In this document: positions 11,571 to 24,467 of the stretch, in pieces
Position numbering within the stretch: position 1 is the first letter of the stretch
Layout: each line of letters opens with the position of its first letter
Source: Porpolomopsis calyptriformis
Taxonomy: Eukaryota; Basidiomycota; Agaricomycetes; Agaricales; Hygrophoraceae
DNA length: 64,000 nt
Direction: 5' to 3'
NCBI GenBank assembly: GCA_951640195.1
Contig: OX621164.1
Span: forward strand, 1,903,098 to 1,967,097
The notes under the pieces: model-generated
What the model saw: the letters and a program-made list of their open reading frames with translations, nothing else
Databases searched by the model: none
What the model was told of the DNA's origin: nothing
Position numbers and translations under genes: made by a program

Positions 11571-14167
11571 ATGTACACAGTATGGCGAAGATTGGCTCTA
11601 ACACGAACATCGCTGTACCTCCATTCACGTACGGCTTCCACACATGCCATCTCCCTACGGCCATACCAGGAGGCTTGTCTGGATGCTTGCACCCACGCCC
11701 TTGGCTCTGGTGTCTCTCGTATCGGGGTTTCTTTGCCAACTGGCTCTGGCAAGACGATTGTGTTTATATCGCTCTTGGCTCGCATACCACCTCCACGCTC
11801 AAACTTGAGAGCGGCGCGTTCTCTGATCATTGTAAATAGCATTGAGCTTGCAAGGCAGACTGCGGCACAAACTGAGAAGCTTTTCCCAAACTGGACTGTG
11901 GAGATTGAGCAGGGTGCGAAGCACAAGGCGTCTGGATTGGCAGATATGTATGCGTTTTCAACTGTCTCTGGAGGTCCCGAATCGTCCGCTGACCCAAACG
12001 CGAATTATTTTTTCTCGAATGACTTTTCTGCCATAAAAAGTACTATTGCAACATATCAAACACTCCTTCAGGCTGAACGATTGGCCAAGTTTGATGCTCG
12101 CACATTGAAAGCAATCATAGTTGATGAGGCTCATCATGCCGCTGCACCCTCGTACGCACGCGATTTTTTTATGATCATCCGTTTATACGTTTCTCCCTGT
12201 AGCTATCGCCGCCTCCTTTCTCATTTTCATGCTGGAATACGAAGCCCTGATCCAATTCACGAACCCCCTGAGCTCGCCCATACCATCCCTCTGATTGGTT
12301 TTTCTGCAACCTTCAGTCGTCATGATGGACTCGCCCTAGGATCAATCTTTGAACGCATAGTATATCACCACGACTTCTTGGATATGATCAAAGACCAGTG
12401 GTTCGTAATGATGCTGCTCCCTGAAGGTGCTCTTAGTGAATCTGCACAGGCTTTGTGATGTTCGATTCACGGCCGTCCGTGCCAACATCAAATTGGACAC
12501 CGTCACCATGAATTCTCGGACAGGGGATTTCAATACCGCCAGCCTTGCGCAAGTTATAAACACTGAAACAATAAATAATCTAGTTGTGCAGACATGGCTC
12601 GACAGAGCAGGTGTTTTCGTCATTTCCTGTGCTATTCTTCAATCGGTTCTCAATTTTTCCGCAGCTACACGAAAATCTACTCTCATATTTTGCGTCAACC
12701 TCGCCCATGTACGACAACTGACAAATGCTTTCCGAGCATTTGGTATCGATGCCCGATACATCTATTCAAAAACACCTGCTTCAGAACGCAAGGCTTTGCT
12801 GGCCTCTTTCAAGTCTGGTACATATCCCGTTCTAGTGAATTGTGGTTCGTATTGTAATCATCTATCTGAAGCACTGTTCTAATCACGAGCCCACTGTTAG
12901 CTATCTTAACTGAGGGTGCGGACATACCCAACGTTGATTGTGTGGTTATTGCACGTCCAACCCGTTCTAGGAATCTATTCTCTCAAATGGTGTGTACAAT
13001 ATAGCTTGCCGATCCAAGTTTACACCCAGATTACTTCCTGTAGATCGGTCGAGGGATGAGGCGCTCTCCTTCCACAAATAAAGAGGACTGTCGGATCATA
13101 GACTTCGTCGACAGTACCAGTCGTGTCTCAGGTATCATCTGCACGCCAACCTTATTTGGTCTTGATCCCTCAGAAATAGATATTGATGGTAATTAATTAC
13201 CAGCGAATTATTCCTCTACTAAGCCTTCCCTTTCAGACGAGACGACGGAATCGCTGGCGATAAGGGCCTCGGAGCTTCTCGCATTAGATAGACCAGACGA
13301 TGTTTCCGCTCCCAAATCAGTCACATACATTGATTATGAGAACCCCTTCTCTCTGGTCAGTCGGTCTTCGGGAGCACCGCACGTTGCTGTACTGAGCAAT
13401 TTTGCTTGGGTGGGATGTGGGGGGGATGTTTATGTTCTTGACTGTCTTGGCAAAGGTCACGTCCGCATCGAGCCTGTTGATGGAGAGCAAGGCGGGTACA
13501 CGATTACTGTGTCATTATCCTCTCAATGATCTGGAATTAGACAGTGAAAGGCACTTCCAGGCCTGGTTCGCGCCGGCAATGATTGATAAATCCACCTCGA
13601 AAGCCCTCAGGATTTCACCCTTCAAACGCCGCAGAAAGATTCTCACAGCTGAGGATTTGGGGAATGCTGTCAAGGGCTGTGATTCCTATGTCAAATCAAA
13701 AGTAGTATTCGGGCCACTGGCCTTAGGGTATGTCGAGCTATTGTCGCCTTCTTTAGATTGACGGTTGACATCTTCGCAGTTTGCTTCGATCTGCGCGCTG
13801 GAGGAAAGATCCTGCCTCAGAGCAACAAAAAAGTTTCGTAGCCAAACGTTGGAGAAAACGAAATGTCAATCTAGATTCTGACCCCAATGTTTCCGTTGAG
13901 CAAAGGGTAGACAAGTTAACAAAAGGCGAAGCGGCAAACATCATCACACGCTTGAAACATGGTGCACAGGTGCTGGTTATCAAATCGTAGAGATTACAAG
14001 AATTCACGCCATTTTTCCAGGGACGATACGAAAAGAAGGCGAAGGAGGATATTAGTGCGACCAAGGCAATATTGCGGGAACAGCGTCGCAAAGCCCGCGA
14101 GGTCGTTCAGGTCGGTCCCTTGCTAACCGACGATCTACCGCATGCCATCTTCCCGACCACGCCGTGA
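11571..14167 (+). CDS. IRC3: IRC3-like mitochondrial superfamily 2 helicase
   Basis: SF2 DNA helicase of the IRC3 type, which in yeast keeps mitochondrial DNA stable. The N-terminus ([17 protein letters not shown]) is basic, with S/T/L residues and no acids, as in a mitochondrial targeting peptide. Motif Q-like [10 protein letters not shown]; Walker A PTGSGKT (about 11735); DEAH box [11 protein letters not shown] (about 12120), with an intron right after it; motif III GFSATF (about 12300). Helicase C-terminal motifs: [25 protein letters not shown] and [10 protein letters not shown]. The tail (KRWRKR..., [12 protein letters not shown]) is basic. About ten introns. The stop at 14165-14167 is only 8 bases from the stop of the convergent pseudouridine gene. 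Confidence 0.88.
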
Positions 14168-14175
14168 GATGATTA

Positions 14176-17100
14176 TTATATTCCTACCTGGTGGAGTTGT
14201 GGGGAGACAGCATGAACACTTTGTAAAGTCATTGCTGCGCCTCTTTGGGCAGCATCAATTGCTTTTCCCAATTTCGCGGGATGTAGGAAGGTTCCCGGGT
14301 CCTGAATTAGACTGGCCAGCAGTACCCCTACAAGCGTGTCACCAGCCCCCGTCACGTTGACTACGTTGTCCACTATTGGGGGAGGGAAATGTTGCAGCAC
14401 CAGCATCTCTTTGGACGATCCCCCATGCGCAACCACGTATCGACGAGAAGGGTTGCTGCTCTCTTTAGACCACGGCGAAGCCTCGATATCTTGCCCCGAA
14501 ATACGTAGACCAACAAGGACGCCACGCTCCCCGCATTTTACTACTAGATTTTGGAAGAAAGGCAGGAGATTGACAGCCATCTGTGCTACTCCGTCTTCGA
14601 CAAGAAACGACAGCGTCCCTTTCGACGAATCCTGTTCTGAAACATTCAGCTTCGTGAGCTGGTTCAGGTCCGTGCGGTATTCGAACCCAAGGGAGAAGTC
14701 GTCGATCACACTCCACCAGCCAGCGCGAGCAGTGAGATCGACAGCATCTGACCGTATCATTTGGTATAGATGTACCATTTCCGGAAGATTTGGGGATGCA
14801 AACGTAATCGGAGAACGCTTCGCAGCCACCTCGTCGAAACAGGCCGACAATGCCAGGATAATAGCTGTTGATTTGACAACTGAAGTTGGCTCGCTAAAGG
14901 GGGCATCAATAAAGGAATCATCAAGCAAAGGGTTGAACCAACAAAAACACTAAGATACTTGTCAGGGGGTCATGAACGACAGAGAGGATGTTATGCCTAC
15001 CATTGATTTGATTATCACTGCAATGTTTAACCACAGATTTGAGAACCTCGGGGGATAGGTTGCCGTCAAGAGCAACTATTTGTGGATGATAGTTTTGGAT
15101 TTGTTGAATAACCTGCGTAACCTTTTAGAATCGATGACTGCCACGAGCTGATAATCCTAACCAACCATAGCTTCCTTCATTGATTTCATAATGATCATAT
15201 CAGCCACACCGCCAACCAGGCTACCAGTGTGATCAAGGACCATGTTGGACATGGCAGTTTTCTTGGGACACGGTGACAATCCATCAGATCTCATACCCAA
15301 CTGCTGTGTGCTTTCAACGAGCCAGCGTCCGAAAACATCATTGCCAATGGGTGACAACAATACCGTGGCAGATGGTAATCCCTGGGCGACTAGCATTCGA
15401 TGGGCAGCCTCAGCGATGTTTCGAGCCACGCCTCCCAATGTCAGCGCGATTGTTCCAGGGGAAGTGGACTGCGAACCCAAAGAGGACTTGTCCACACCCT
15501 GAAGGAACTCGGCTCGGGCTGAGATGTCAAGGGCTGTCGAGCCAATCACAACCAACTGAGCTGGTGGCTACACGACATTTTCATATCACCATTGTCCTAA
15601 ATACGAAAGTTGGTCTACTGACCGCAGAAGTAAAGCATTCCGTTTTGCGAGTGATTGGAATGGCTTGTACATCGTCAAAGAGTGGCTTCTTTTCGTTTCC
15701 GTCAGGATGTCAAGGCGTCTAGGGTTTGGGAACAGTCGAACTACTTACATGGCATCGCTCGTTTGCCAGCTTAGCATATTGCACAGCAATCTGGCCACCT
15801 TCGAAATCACCGTGAGGACGAAGAACACAATATAGATGATATATCGTCGATATTCACCCACTAGTGCGGTATTCTGTATGAGGGCAATATCTGACGGGAG
15901 TAAGAGGATTTAGAACAAAACGCTCAAAATGCACAACTCACTGTTGGTCAAGGACTCTCCGCTTGTTAATTCCCCAACACGTTTGAGAAGCCAAGGTGTG
16001 ACATCTTTGCCGCTTTTACTGACACCATTTCCTTCTGCTTCAGAAACGGCTTGCTCAATAGCCTTTTCTATTTTTTGACCAATGCCATCATATTCTCTGG
16101 GTATAGGCACACCAAACAAAACGCCAGTTGTCATTCCGAGTTGCCACTGCGTAACTGAGAAGAGCAATTGAGTGAAAACGAGTATACCAAATGGCGGGGC
16201 TCATACGCAAGATTCGCGCGGCAGCTTGTGGGTCATCGACTCTCCATGGGGCCTAACGATGTCAAACGACACGAGCAGGAGTAGTAGATGGATCGCAGAC
16301 CTTGAAACCACTTCGTGAACTAAAAAAAGCAGGGAAATCGTCCGTCAGGCCATATGATAAAACGGGAACCCCGAGTGTTTCCTATTCGAACAAGTGAACC
16401 AAATTAATTAGATGGACGTTTGCTATCGGAAAGGTGAGATGCCTGCAAGATATTCGAGGGTCCTAAATTGAAACAGAATGACACCTTTTCCATCGTCGCA
16501 CAAATAATGCTGACCTTCCAATGTCCAAAATAGATTTAACACCAGCCGAAACGAGTCCCACTGGGCATCGGGCTAGTTCATGCAAATCGGCGGAAATGTC
16601 CATCGCTTTAAGGATTTGTCTGAGAAGCCTTACCCAGAAGGGTATCGAAAGTTACATACAGTCGTGACCACCACGATGAACACCACCCAGGCTGGAGTTC
16701 AGGAAGGTCATCATACTAGATAAGAATATCAGGTCGGTTCGCGTACCCTCCTGTGGCGAAAATCTGGGGAAGGCATCCTATGAGACGCGTGTACTTTCCA
16801 AACGATTTAGAGATACTCACTTTAATTCCTGCCAAAGCAGCGAATATCATGGTAGCACTGCACGTTGTTCCTCCGTCCCTTTTCATAGATAAAACTGGCC
16901 CAATATCTCGCCTTGATACCTTCGCAGCCGATTGTATCTTTGCCAGTCGCTCGAGCTCTGCTGGTTCAAGACCGATCTTGATGCGACCACCTATGATACC
17001 AATGGTGGCAGGGATGCTTCCTGTGCTTCTCACTATCTTTTCCAAGGATTGAGCGGTTTCTAGACTAGTTGGGTAAGGCATGCCGTGGGTGACGATGGCA

Positions 17101-17258
17101 GTCTCCAAAGCCACGACGGGTTGCAGAGAACAAAGAGCTTCTTTGACCTCCGGGTGAATATCGAGAGGTGCATTACGGTAGACGGCCAAGGCGCTGAGTC
17201 CCCTGAATGGGGATGTGAAGAGACGAGTAGATTTGGTTTTGTAGAGGGCGGTAATCAT
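14176..17258 (-). CDS. bifunctional pseudouridine-5'-phosphate glycosidase / PfkB-type kinase fusion
   Basis: Breaks down pseudouridine: the kinase half phosphorylates pseudouridine, and the glycosidase half cleaves its C-C bond to uracil and ribose-5-phosphate. The N-terminal half is PsuG-like (VALETAIVTHGMPYP at about 17100; GIIGGRIKIGL at about 16990; RDGGTTCSATMIFAAL at about 16870). The C-terminal half is a PfkB sugar kinase: it opens with VVIGSTALDISA near 15545, has TLGGVARNIAEAAHR, and ends with the anion-hole motif VTGAGDTLVGV at about 14350. The N-terminus (MITALYKTKSTRLFTSPFR) looks like a mitochondrial targeting peptide. Many introns. In bacteria these are two genes (psuG, psuK); one-chain fusions are known in fungi and plants' relatives. 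Confidence 0.9.
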
Positions 17259-17290
17259 GATGAACAGATCAGAACTTGCAAATCACTTCC
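17259..17290. promoter_or_regulatory. 32-base divergent gap between the pseudouridine fusion and MoaE starts
   Basis: Start codons at 17258 (minus) and 17291 (plus). The transcripts must overlap at their 5' ends or start inside the other's leader. Confidence 0.5.
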
Positions 17291-17849
17291 ATGTCCTTGG
17301 TGCAATCTGCCTCGGTCGAAGCCTCACTTGAAACGCCTCAGGGTGTCTGTGTCTTGACTTTCGAGCACCTAAACGTTGACAAGATTCGCAATTCTGTTGC
17401 GAACGACGGAGCTGGGGCGACGGTAATGTTCGTGGGGACAACCCGTAACTCTTTTCAAGGTATGAACATTTTGCCACAAAATATGTGATGATCCAAGTAT
17501 CCCACCATCAGGGAAAACGGTCACTCATTTGGAGTACCAGGCATACAGCAAGTTAGCTATCAAAACCATGGCAGAGATTTTGCGGGTGTCCTGGGATAGA
17601 TGTTCGGGCCAGGATCCTGAAGCTGACCCGATACACTCGCTAACACACTGCGCTATCCACCACCGCCTAGGAACTGTCCCGGTTGGGGAACCATCCATAG
17701 TGATTGCTGTCTCTGCGCCGCATCGCAAAGCTGCGTTTGTTACCTGTGAGACGATCCTCGAGGAGGTGAAACAAAAGGTTCAGATATGGAAGAGGGAGTA
17801 TTACGAGGGAGGTAGAGAGGAGGAAGCAGAATGGAAGGAGAACAACTAG
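17291..17849 (+). CDS. MOCS2B: molybdopterin synthase catalytic subunit (MoaE/MOCS2B)
   Basis: Large subunit of molybdopterin synthase, inserting sulfur into precursor Z for the molybdenum cofactor (used by nitrate reductase and sulfite oxidase). MoaE signatures: GATVMFVGTTRNSFQGK, the conserved LEYQAYSKLA, then HRLGTVPVGEPSIVIAV and SAPHRKAAF. Active-site lysines lie in the C-terminal part (EEVKQKVQIWKREYY). One intron (about 17460-17511). The start at 17291 (MSLVQSASVEAS) is chosen; an in-frame ATG does not occur further upstream before the neighbour. The partner MoaD is not in the window. Confidence 0.93.
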
Positions 17850-18203
17850 CGGGAAGAATATGGCCTTGTGTGACCGCGACAGGAGTGCTGGACGACACGA
17901 GTTAGAGTTATTTCGGGAAAGCGCCGAATGCTATCAACTCCTTACCCATTGGGCTAGTCAACCTTCCACCCTTTCGCGACTATATCATCTTCACTACTGA
18001 CGAGTAATTCGACGGACCAAATAACCAGCGTGACGAAGATGTTCATCCATCGCCACCAAATCTGGGAAGAATGATCGAGCACTGAAACGGTGGTCACGAC
18101 GCGAAGAAGGCTTGACAGAATCGAACTCACGAAGCAGGTGAGAATAGACAGTGACGAAAATCGATTGTCGGTACGTTAGAAGAATACGTGTCAGGGTTGA
18201 GGT
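17850..18203. other. intergenic, convergent 3' ends of MoaE and ICE2 genes
   Basis: 354 bases holding the two 3' untranslated regions. I see no ORF, repeat or RNA gene. Confidence 0.6.
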
Positions 18204-19292
18204 CTAAACAAGGGAGTCAGAAAAGAAACAGTAAGAGGGGTAAAATCTGCCTACGGGCCGCCCATTCCACCCACTGTCATCATCATCTTCTGTCTCCCAA
18301 CTATCGGCTCCAATGGTGGGTAAAACGCGTGAAGCAAGGTGCAAGATGCCGAGCCGATACAGAAGGGCAACAAGCACTGGGTTAGGCAAGGTGTTGGTCA
18401 CGAAATTCACAAGTGCCTGGAGGTGAGGAAGGATATTCGGGAGAAGGGGTGCGCTAGCCGGAAAAAATGTTACGATTGAAGGTGTGAGGTGGAGAAGATG
18501 CATTACTATGACGATGAAGGATCCGAGAAGGATTTCTGGTCGAAACCACACAGCCACACGTTATAAGCGATAAAGAGAGCCAGGCCAGAGCACTCTACGA
18601 TGTTCGTGCGTCGCAAAACAAGACCAATAAAGGTCAAAAAGATGAAAGCCGTTAGTGCCACGCCGAAAAGCGTGGCTGATAATGGCGTAGCCGCAGCCGC
18701 AGCATACGACTTTGGACAAACAAGAGTGAGCTCGTGAATATCTTTGAACGGACAAGCACTGACGACGACGATCCACCAAGCCGAGGTCACATAAGCAGCG
18801 GCCGTGGCAATGAGAAGAGCGAATTGATAAACCTCGCCCTCGCCAACAATTCGTTTTCCCTCTTGACCCAACTTTTGCACAACCAACAAACTCGACAGAC
18901 CTTCCATGAATATGAACAGAGGACCCGAGAAGGTCAGAATTTTACCCCACCACTCGGCTGCGGTCATCAAGGCAGGGTGTACGGATTGGGAGAAGACGTT
19001 AAAGCAGACGAGGAGCAAAAATGGGTACATCGGTAACTGCAAAAGAGAAAGCACGTTTGAATCGTAGAACAGATGGAGAGTGCCATGGATGAACGAATGG
19101 ATGTCGAGCAAGAGGGAAAGCAGCAAAAAAGCATGTTTAGACAAGGTCACCAGGGTCAGTGGCAAAAAGAGGACAATCTGCAGGGCCGCAGAGAGCCTTA
19201 GAAGAAAATGAGAATGGATTCGGTTCGGAAAAATAGTCTGAAGCGTACCTTGCAGTGCTTGAGGCTACGATCCAGAAGATGAACAGGTTCAT
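18204..19292 (-). CDS. ICE2: ICE2, ER integral membrane protein
   Basis: Multi-pass ER protein which in yeast promotes cortical ER inheritance and phospholipid supply (it antagonises the Spo7-Nem1 phosphatase). At least eight hydrophobic segments are visible, e.g. IVLFLPLTLVTLSKHAFLLL, MYPFLLLVCFNVFSQ, ALLIATAAAYVTSAWW and LTAFIFLTFIGLVLR. The C-terminus is acidic and tryptophan-containing (WETEDDDDSGWNGR). Two introns are supported: one joins exon 1 (MNLFIFWIVASSTAR) to LSAALQIV; another of about 43 bases joins YNVWLC to VMHLLHLTPS and keeps the frame open to 18204. The start at 19292 is the first ATG of the hydrophobic exon. Confidence 0.82.
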
Positions 19293-19342
19293 GAATGCAT
19301 GAATGCCTTGGCCAGTCCTTTTGGGCAATCAACGACGCGCGA

Positions 19343-19361
19343 GGGTTAGGTTAGGGTTTTT
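19343..19361 (+). promoter_or_regulatory. telomere-like TTAGG(G) stretch / telo-box between ICE2 and NUP170
   Basis: The stretch GGGTTAGGTTAGGGTTTTT reads on the minus strand as a double AAACCCTAA-type telo-box. It lies 50 bases upstream of the ICE2 start and 36 bases upstream of the NUP170 start, in the shared promoter. Too short to be a telomere relic; telo-boxes are known Myb/Tbf1-type promoter sites. Function is inferred. Confidence 0.45.
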
Positions 19362-19397
19362 CCATGCTCATTGAACGTCCACCACGAACCGCGATCA

Positions 19398-22300
19398 ATG
19401 GCGAATCCTTTCAGCGACCTACCTGCAAGCTCGGGTGGTGATCCCGTCACTCACCAGCGTCAGGCAGTGTCTAGACCACCAGACACCGTCGTAGACCTTA
19501 CCACGCTCCAGAACGCCAGTCGCGTTCTCCATGATCTGTTTCTTAAAGATTCGCAGATTATCCCAGATCTCGGGGATACTCTGTGTGCTCGTATGTTCTG
19601 ACTTTTACCGTTCAGACTCGTTTCGATAACCGGATTCTAGCTGGTGGTCAATCTTCTGCTTCATACACTGTCCCCGTCGACGACTATCGGGTACCTTTCC
19701 AGAAGAGACGGCTGGTTGGTATTCCCGAAGGCTTATTTCAATACTACAATCGTGAGTGCTTCTTCCTATCATCCATGAGTTGATAAGACGGGAATGCCAC
19801 AGGCACGAGTGTTACATCTCATATGGGATTAATCCCAGAGATCGAACGAGTGTGGATAACCATTGACCATAAACTGTTTCTCTGGGACTATATCGATGGG
19901 TACGAAACATAATCTGTGTCGATCCCTCTATTTTACACTTCCCGCAGCCAGGAAATAAGCTCGTTTGTTGACCAACCGGATGTGATCTCTCATGTCGCTG
20001 TTGTCAAACCCAAACCGAACGTGTTTATTGACGAAATATCGTATATTTTGGTCATCTGCACCCCCGTTTCCGTAATTCTCTTAGGGTTGTCCGCGCCGCC
20101 ACTGTCTGGACCAGAGAAACACGCCCGCCAGGAAATTCGTCTGTACGCCACCGATATGTCTGCGACAACGGACGTCGAAATGACTGCGGTAGTCGGTACA
20201 CAAGACGGTCGCATTTTTATGTGTGGCTCCCAAGATGGAAATTTGTATGAGCTCCATTATCAGGAGAACGAATCCTGGTTCGGCAAACGGGTGCAACTAA
20301 TCAACCACTCCGTAAGTGGGGTTCAAAGCTTCTTTCCCAAGCTTGCGTCCACCAGCTTGGACGGTCGGTGCTTTTTCGGCTTTTATATTTGTGCTGTTTT
20401 ATCCTCATTCGAACGTACCGACAGATCGAATCATTTCAGTTGTTTCTGATATTCAAAGAAACTGCTTCTATACGCTCACGGCAAAAAACCACATATCAGT
20501 GTACAAACCTCAGGGTGACAAATCAGTACAGCATGTTCAGACCATTTCAGGCCTTTACAGGATGGCACAGGAGAAGGCTCCAGGTTCTCCAGCACTTACT
20601 CCCCAAAACTTCCAAATCGTTGGACTTCACGTTGTTGACCCATCCGAATCTCGTAGCGGTATTCAACTTCTTGCTATTACTACCAATGGCATTCGGCTCT
20701 ACTTTTCCCCCTCTGTCTCCTCCTACAATTACTCTTATGGCAGCTCATTTCGGCCCTTGCAGCTCGTTCATGTTAGACTGCCTCCACCGAACCTTCGCCA
20801 CCCAGATGAGTTGTTGTCCAAGTATCGGCTACCGCCCGCTGTCTACGGTGCAAGTCGTGTCCCTCCACAACCATCACGACCGTATATTGTTTCTGCGCTC
20901 GAATATGGTTGCTATTGCGAAGGCCTGACCATAGCCGCACAGCAAGGGGACTCTGATGGGACGGACTTTATTCTCTGCATGTCACCCGATCTCACACGGA
21001 TCGGCTCTCTCGGTCAATTGCCTGCACCGCAGTCTCCCGACCTGGTCAAACACTATTCAAGTGTGTCGTATGTAGGCGCGCCAGGCCCTCCTCGTCCACC
21101 ACTAACAGAGTATGCTACCCTTCTTGCAATCCCTGGTCGGACGTGGGCTATGGCACCAGTCCCCTCAAGGCTCTCATTCCCCACTGCATCTCCATCGCCA
21201 TCTACTATGAATGAACTCGCTACCCAGTTCAATGAGCCACCAGCGCAATTCATGATTCTGACCAATGTTGGGCTCACCTTCCTCGCGAAGAGACGGGCCG
21301 TGGACTACCTGAAAGCTGTCATTGAGGAAGTGCAGTCTGAAGGAAATGTACAACCCATTATTGAATTCAGGGACAGGTAGAGTGCTCGTCGGCCTCTCCC
21401 AGGTAAACTAATTATAAACTCGTCACCTCTCTTTAGCTTCGGTCGAGATCAGACATGTTCAATGCTGCTCGCTCTTGCCAGTGGCAATACCTTTTTGGAC
21501 ATCGGAGATGGGACTGGGCTACACCATACTACTATAAGTACAATCAGTCCTGAGATTGCTGTTGTAGCCAAGCAGGCATTTTACGACTTCGGGGAAAGGC
21601 CAATTTGGGCTGAGAGAGTGACCTATGGCACAGGTGGGTCTAACATTGGCATAATCTAACGTCATTAATTAATTGTGAACAGGCGATGCTCAAGGGACCA
21701 TCATCTATAGTGGTCGACGGGAAGGATTTGCTCTTTATTTGTCACGGCTGCTACGGCCACTCTGGCAATCCAAACTTACTAAGCCCGGGTAAGCGTGTAA
21801 TGATTATTACAGTGAAGGGTGCAAGCTTACCCCACGATGAAGATCGCTAGGTCTGCAAGAGTCGAATTTATCCGATGATAGGCTAGTCAATGTACAAAAG
21901 AACCTCTATGCCTTGAAGGATTTCCTGGAGAAAAACCCTCATCTCTTCCATTCATCTCCAGGTGATACTGCCGGTGCTCGCGCAGCCCCAGGGAATGAAC
22001 AGGAAGCATGGAAGGTGTGCCTCCTATTGAATCTGTCCTGATAACCAATCCAATATTATATTAGGCAGAACAAAGATCCGTTCAACAGCTTCAAGCACTT
22101 CTTAATAGAAGTGTAGAAGCTATCTCTTTCATCTTGCTGTTGAATGATTATAAACTGGGAGAGCTAATAGCTCAGTAGGTTTCCTTACGCCATGTCCACG
22201 GGTACTCATTGACTATCCTCTCCAGGTGTGAATCTGAAGTTCAGAGATTGATCGGTACTTTCACATTCGAAGATCTCATCACCACTCAAGACGGCATAAC

Positions 22301-24467
22301 GGCTTCACGAGCGCTCGTTAATGTTGTTATCGATCAGCAGATTGGTCAGCAAATTAGCGTAAGCTGTTGTCTTGTCTCCCAACGTTCAACTTTCCATCCA
22401 TCAGCGACAGGTTGATACTATCAGTGAAGTTTTACAGCAGAGATGCGGATCATTTTGCAGCACCGATGATGTCATGTTGTATAAGGTGGGGTTATCATGT
22501 TTCTCGATGTTCTGTTATTTACATCTCCTAGGCCAAGGAAAACGTACGAAAAGCCATTGAAACCCGAAGTCCTATTGAACGACAAAATTGGCTGGGTGAA
22601 TCGCTGCGGTATACATCAGCATTTACCAGAGATATATCAGACCCTTATTCGCTTTCATTTAGTCTTTTCGTCAAAGGCGCTCGGATCCTAGAATTTGATA
22701 GTCTCCGTCAAGTTTGTGGTGACTATCAGCAACTACACTATGCTAAAGGTGACTTCTTCTTTAAGGACAATTCATGCAATTGACATGCTGTTAAGGTGCC
22801 GTTGAACTCCCTCTCAAGTGTGCGGATGTAATGGATGCAGACCATGCTGGACTTGAGTTTTGGTATGCCGGCTCACCCGCTAACGATCCACGGTCCGAGT
22901 TCTGCGAACGACGATTACAGTGCTATGACCTTGTCTTGGATTCATTGATAACATTTGAGGAGAAAGGTCCCACCCCCAAAATTGCTGGTATTGCTGACTT
23001 AACGGAGGTTGATAGTGAGGCTGCGCGTAGTCACGCGTATGAACTTGCTTTCTCCAGCGAGGATGAGATGTTCCACTCGAGTATGTATGACTGGCTTATC
23101 GATAGAGGGCTGGCGGATGAACTCCTGGAGGTTCGTTCAAAGTTTCCCCTGTCTATTCGCCTAGTAACATACTCCATAGATGCGGCCGGCTTTCCTGGAA
23201 GCACATTTGAGACGAGAGCCTGTGACTGCTACCAAGTGTCAACTTTTGTGGCAGTTTTATGTAAAAGACGGTCAACCTTTAAGAGCAGCCGAAGTGCTTG
23301 GGGCCCTTGCTGACTCTACCCAGTTAGTATCTCGTCTCTCTGTGGTGCCTGGAGATGTTTTAACCCGCATTCTCTGGTTACAGATTTGACCTCACGCTCA
23401 CCACTCGGATAGAATATCTCACATTAGCAGTCGGCAACGCAAAATCACATCCGGTCTCTGTATCCGGCATGCACGAAACTGCTATCGCGTTCCTGAGCGA
23501 TTTGGAAGAAAAATTAGACGTTGCGCAGGTGCAACTGGAAATATACAACTCACTACAGCATATGAAGAACACAGAGGAGGCTGGAGAGAAAGTGACACTT
23601 TTATCTAAGCGACTATTTACAATGTCTGAGGTAAGAAACCTCATATCCCTCTGAGATTGGTAGCATGCTGAGCTATTTAATGAACCAGCTATACCAGCTA
23701 TATGCTGAGCCTTTCGACTTGCCAACAATGAAGCTCCTGTGTCTGCATGTGTCCGAGCATCGAGAAGAAAATTTGGTGCGACCAATCTGGAATAGAATAT
23801 TTGAGGAAGGTGAGATATTTGTCGAATCGCATTCCGATCGTATGCCGACCCCAATCCTAGCAGCCCTGGTAGGGCCAAGCGATTCATTGGCCACTGCCGA
23901 TAGAATAATCGCAAAAGTTGTGCCACTGGGGAAGCGGTTTTACCCGTCAGAGAGTGCTTTCCCACTGCGTGAGTGATCGACATCATCGAATTGTGGTTCG
24001 TTTATCAACTACTTTGGATCTCTAGGACATATCGCGACCCTTCTTGTGCGTTTCAGCCTGACCCACAAGGGTTCCCTCCCATTTGGTTGGGCCCCGCGAC
24101 TTTTAGTGCAATGCGGTGTGCCATATACTGAAATCTGGGATGTTTTTCATGAGATGTATGAGTCTCAAGTATGCTACCCACTCTCAAAGCTATCCCTGTC
24201 GCTTTCTTAACGAATGGGCTCCCGTTTTAGGTTCCACCTTTCAATGTTCAAGCAAACGTTCAGGCTCTATCGTCTGATATCGCGGTTCTTCTCTCAGATT
24301 GGCTTGAAGAGGCGAGAAGACCTCAGTCTGTCGTTGGACGTGGGGAATTCCCTGTGGGTCGGATAGACTCAACTGTGGATCATTACCTTGCGGAGCTAGA
24401 TCCGAGCAGAAAAGAGACACAAGAGACGTATAAGAGTATAAAACGCCTACTACGGAAATACTGGTAA
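19398..24467 (+). CDS. NUP170: nucleoporin NUP155/NUP157/NUP170, inner ring of the nuclear pore
   Basis: Large scaffold nucleoporin: N-terminal beta-propeller followed by an alpha-solenoid, linking the pore membrane ring to the inner ring. Propeller blocks: PVDDYRVPFQKRRLVGIPEG, VWITIDHKLFLWDY, MTAVVGTQDGRIFMCGSQDG, CFYTLTAKNHISVYK. A proline-rich insert lies at about 20,780-20,900. Solenoid segments: RDIQSWNEREYL-like region is not seen, but QRSVQQLQALLN, LEFWYAGSP, ELAFSSEDEMFHSSMYDWL and the final LAELDPSRKETQETYKSIKRLLRKYW are clear. About 15 introns. The stop TAA at 24465-24467 could instead be part of a GT donor, which would add a short exon; the usual length of about 1300-1400 residues fits the call given. 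Confidence 0.9.

Noticed and set aside
19343..19361. Interstitial telomere or chromosome-end relic
   Set aside because: Only three units, one of them TTAGG; flanked by housekeeping genes and promoter-sized gaps.
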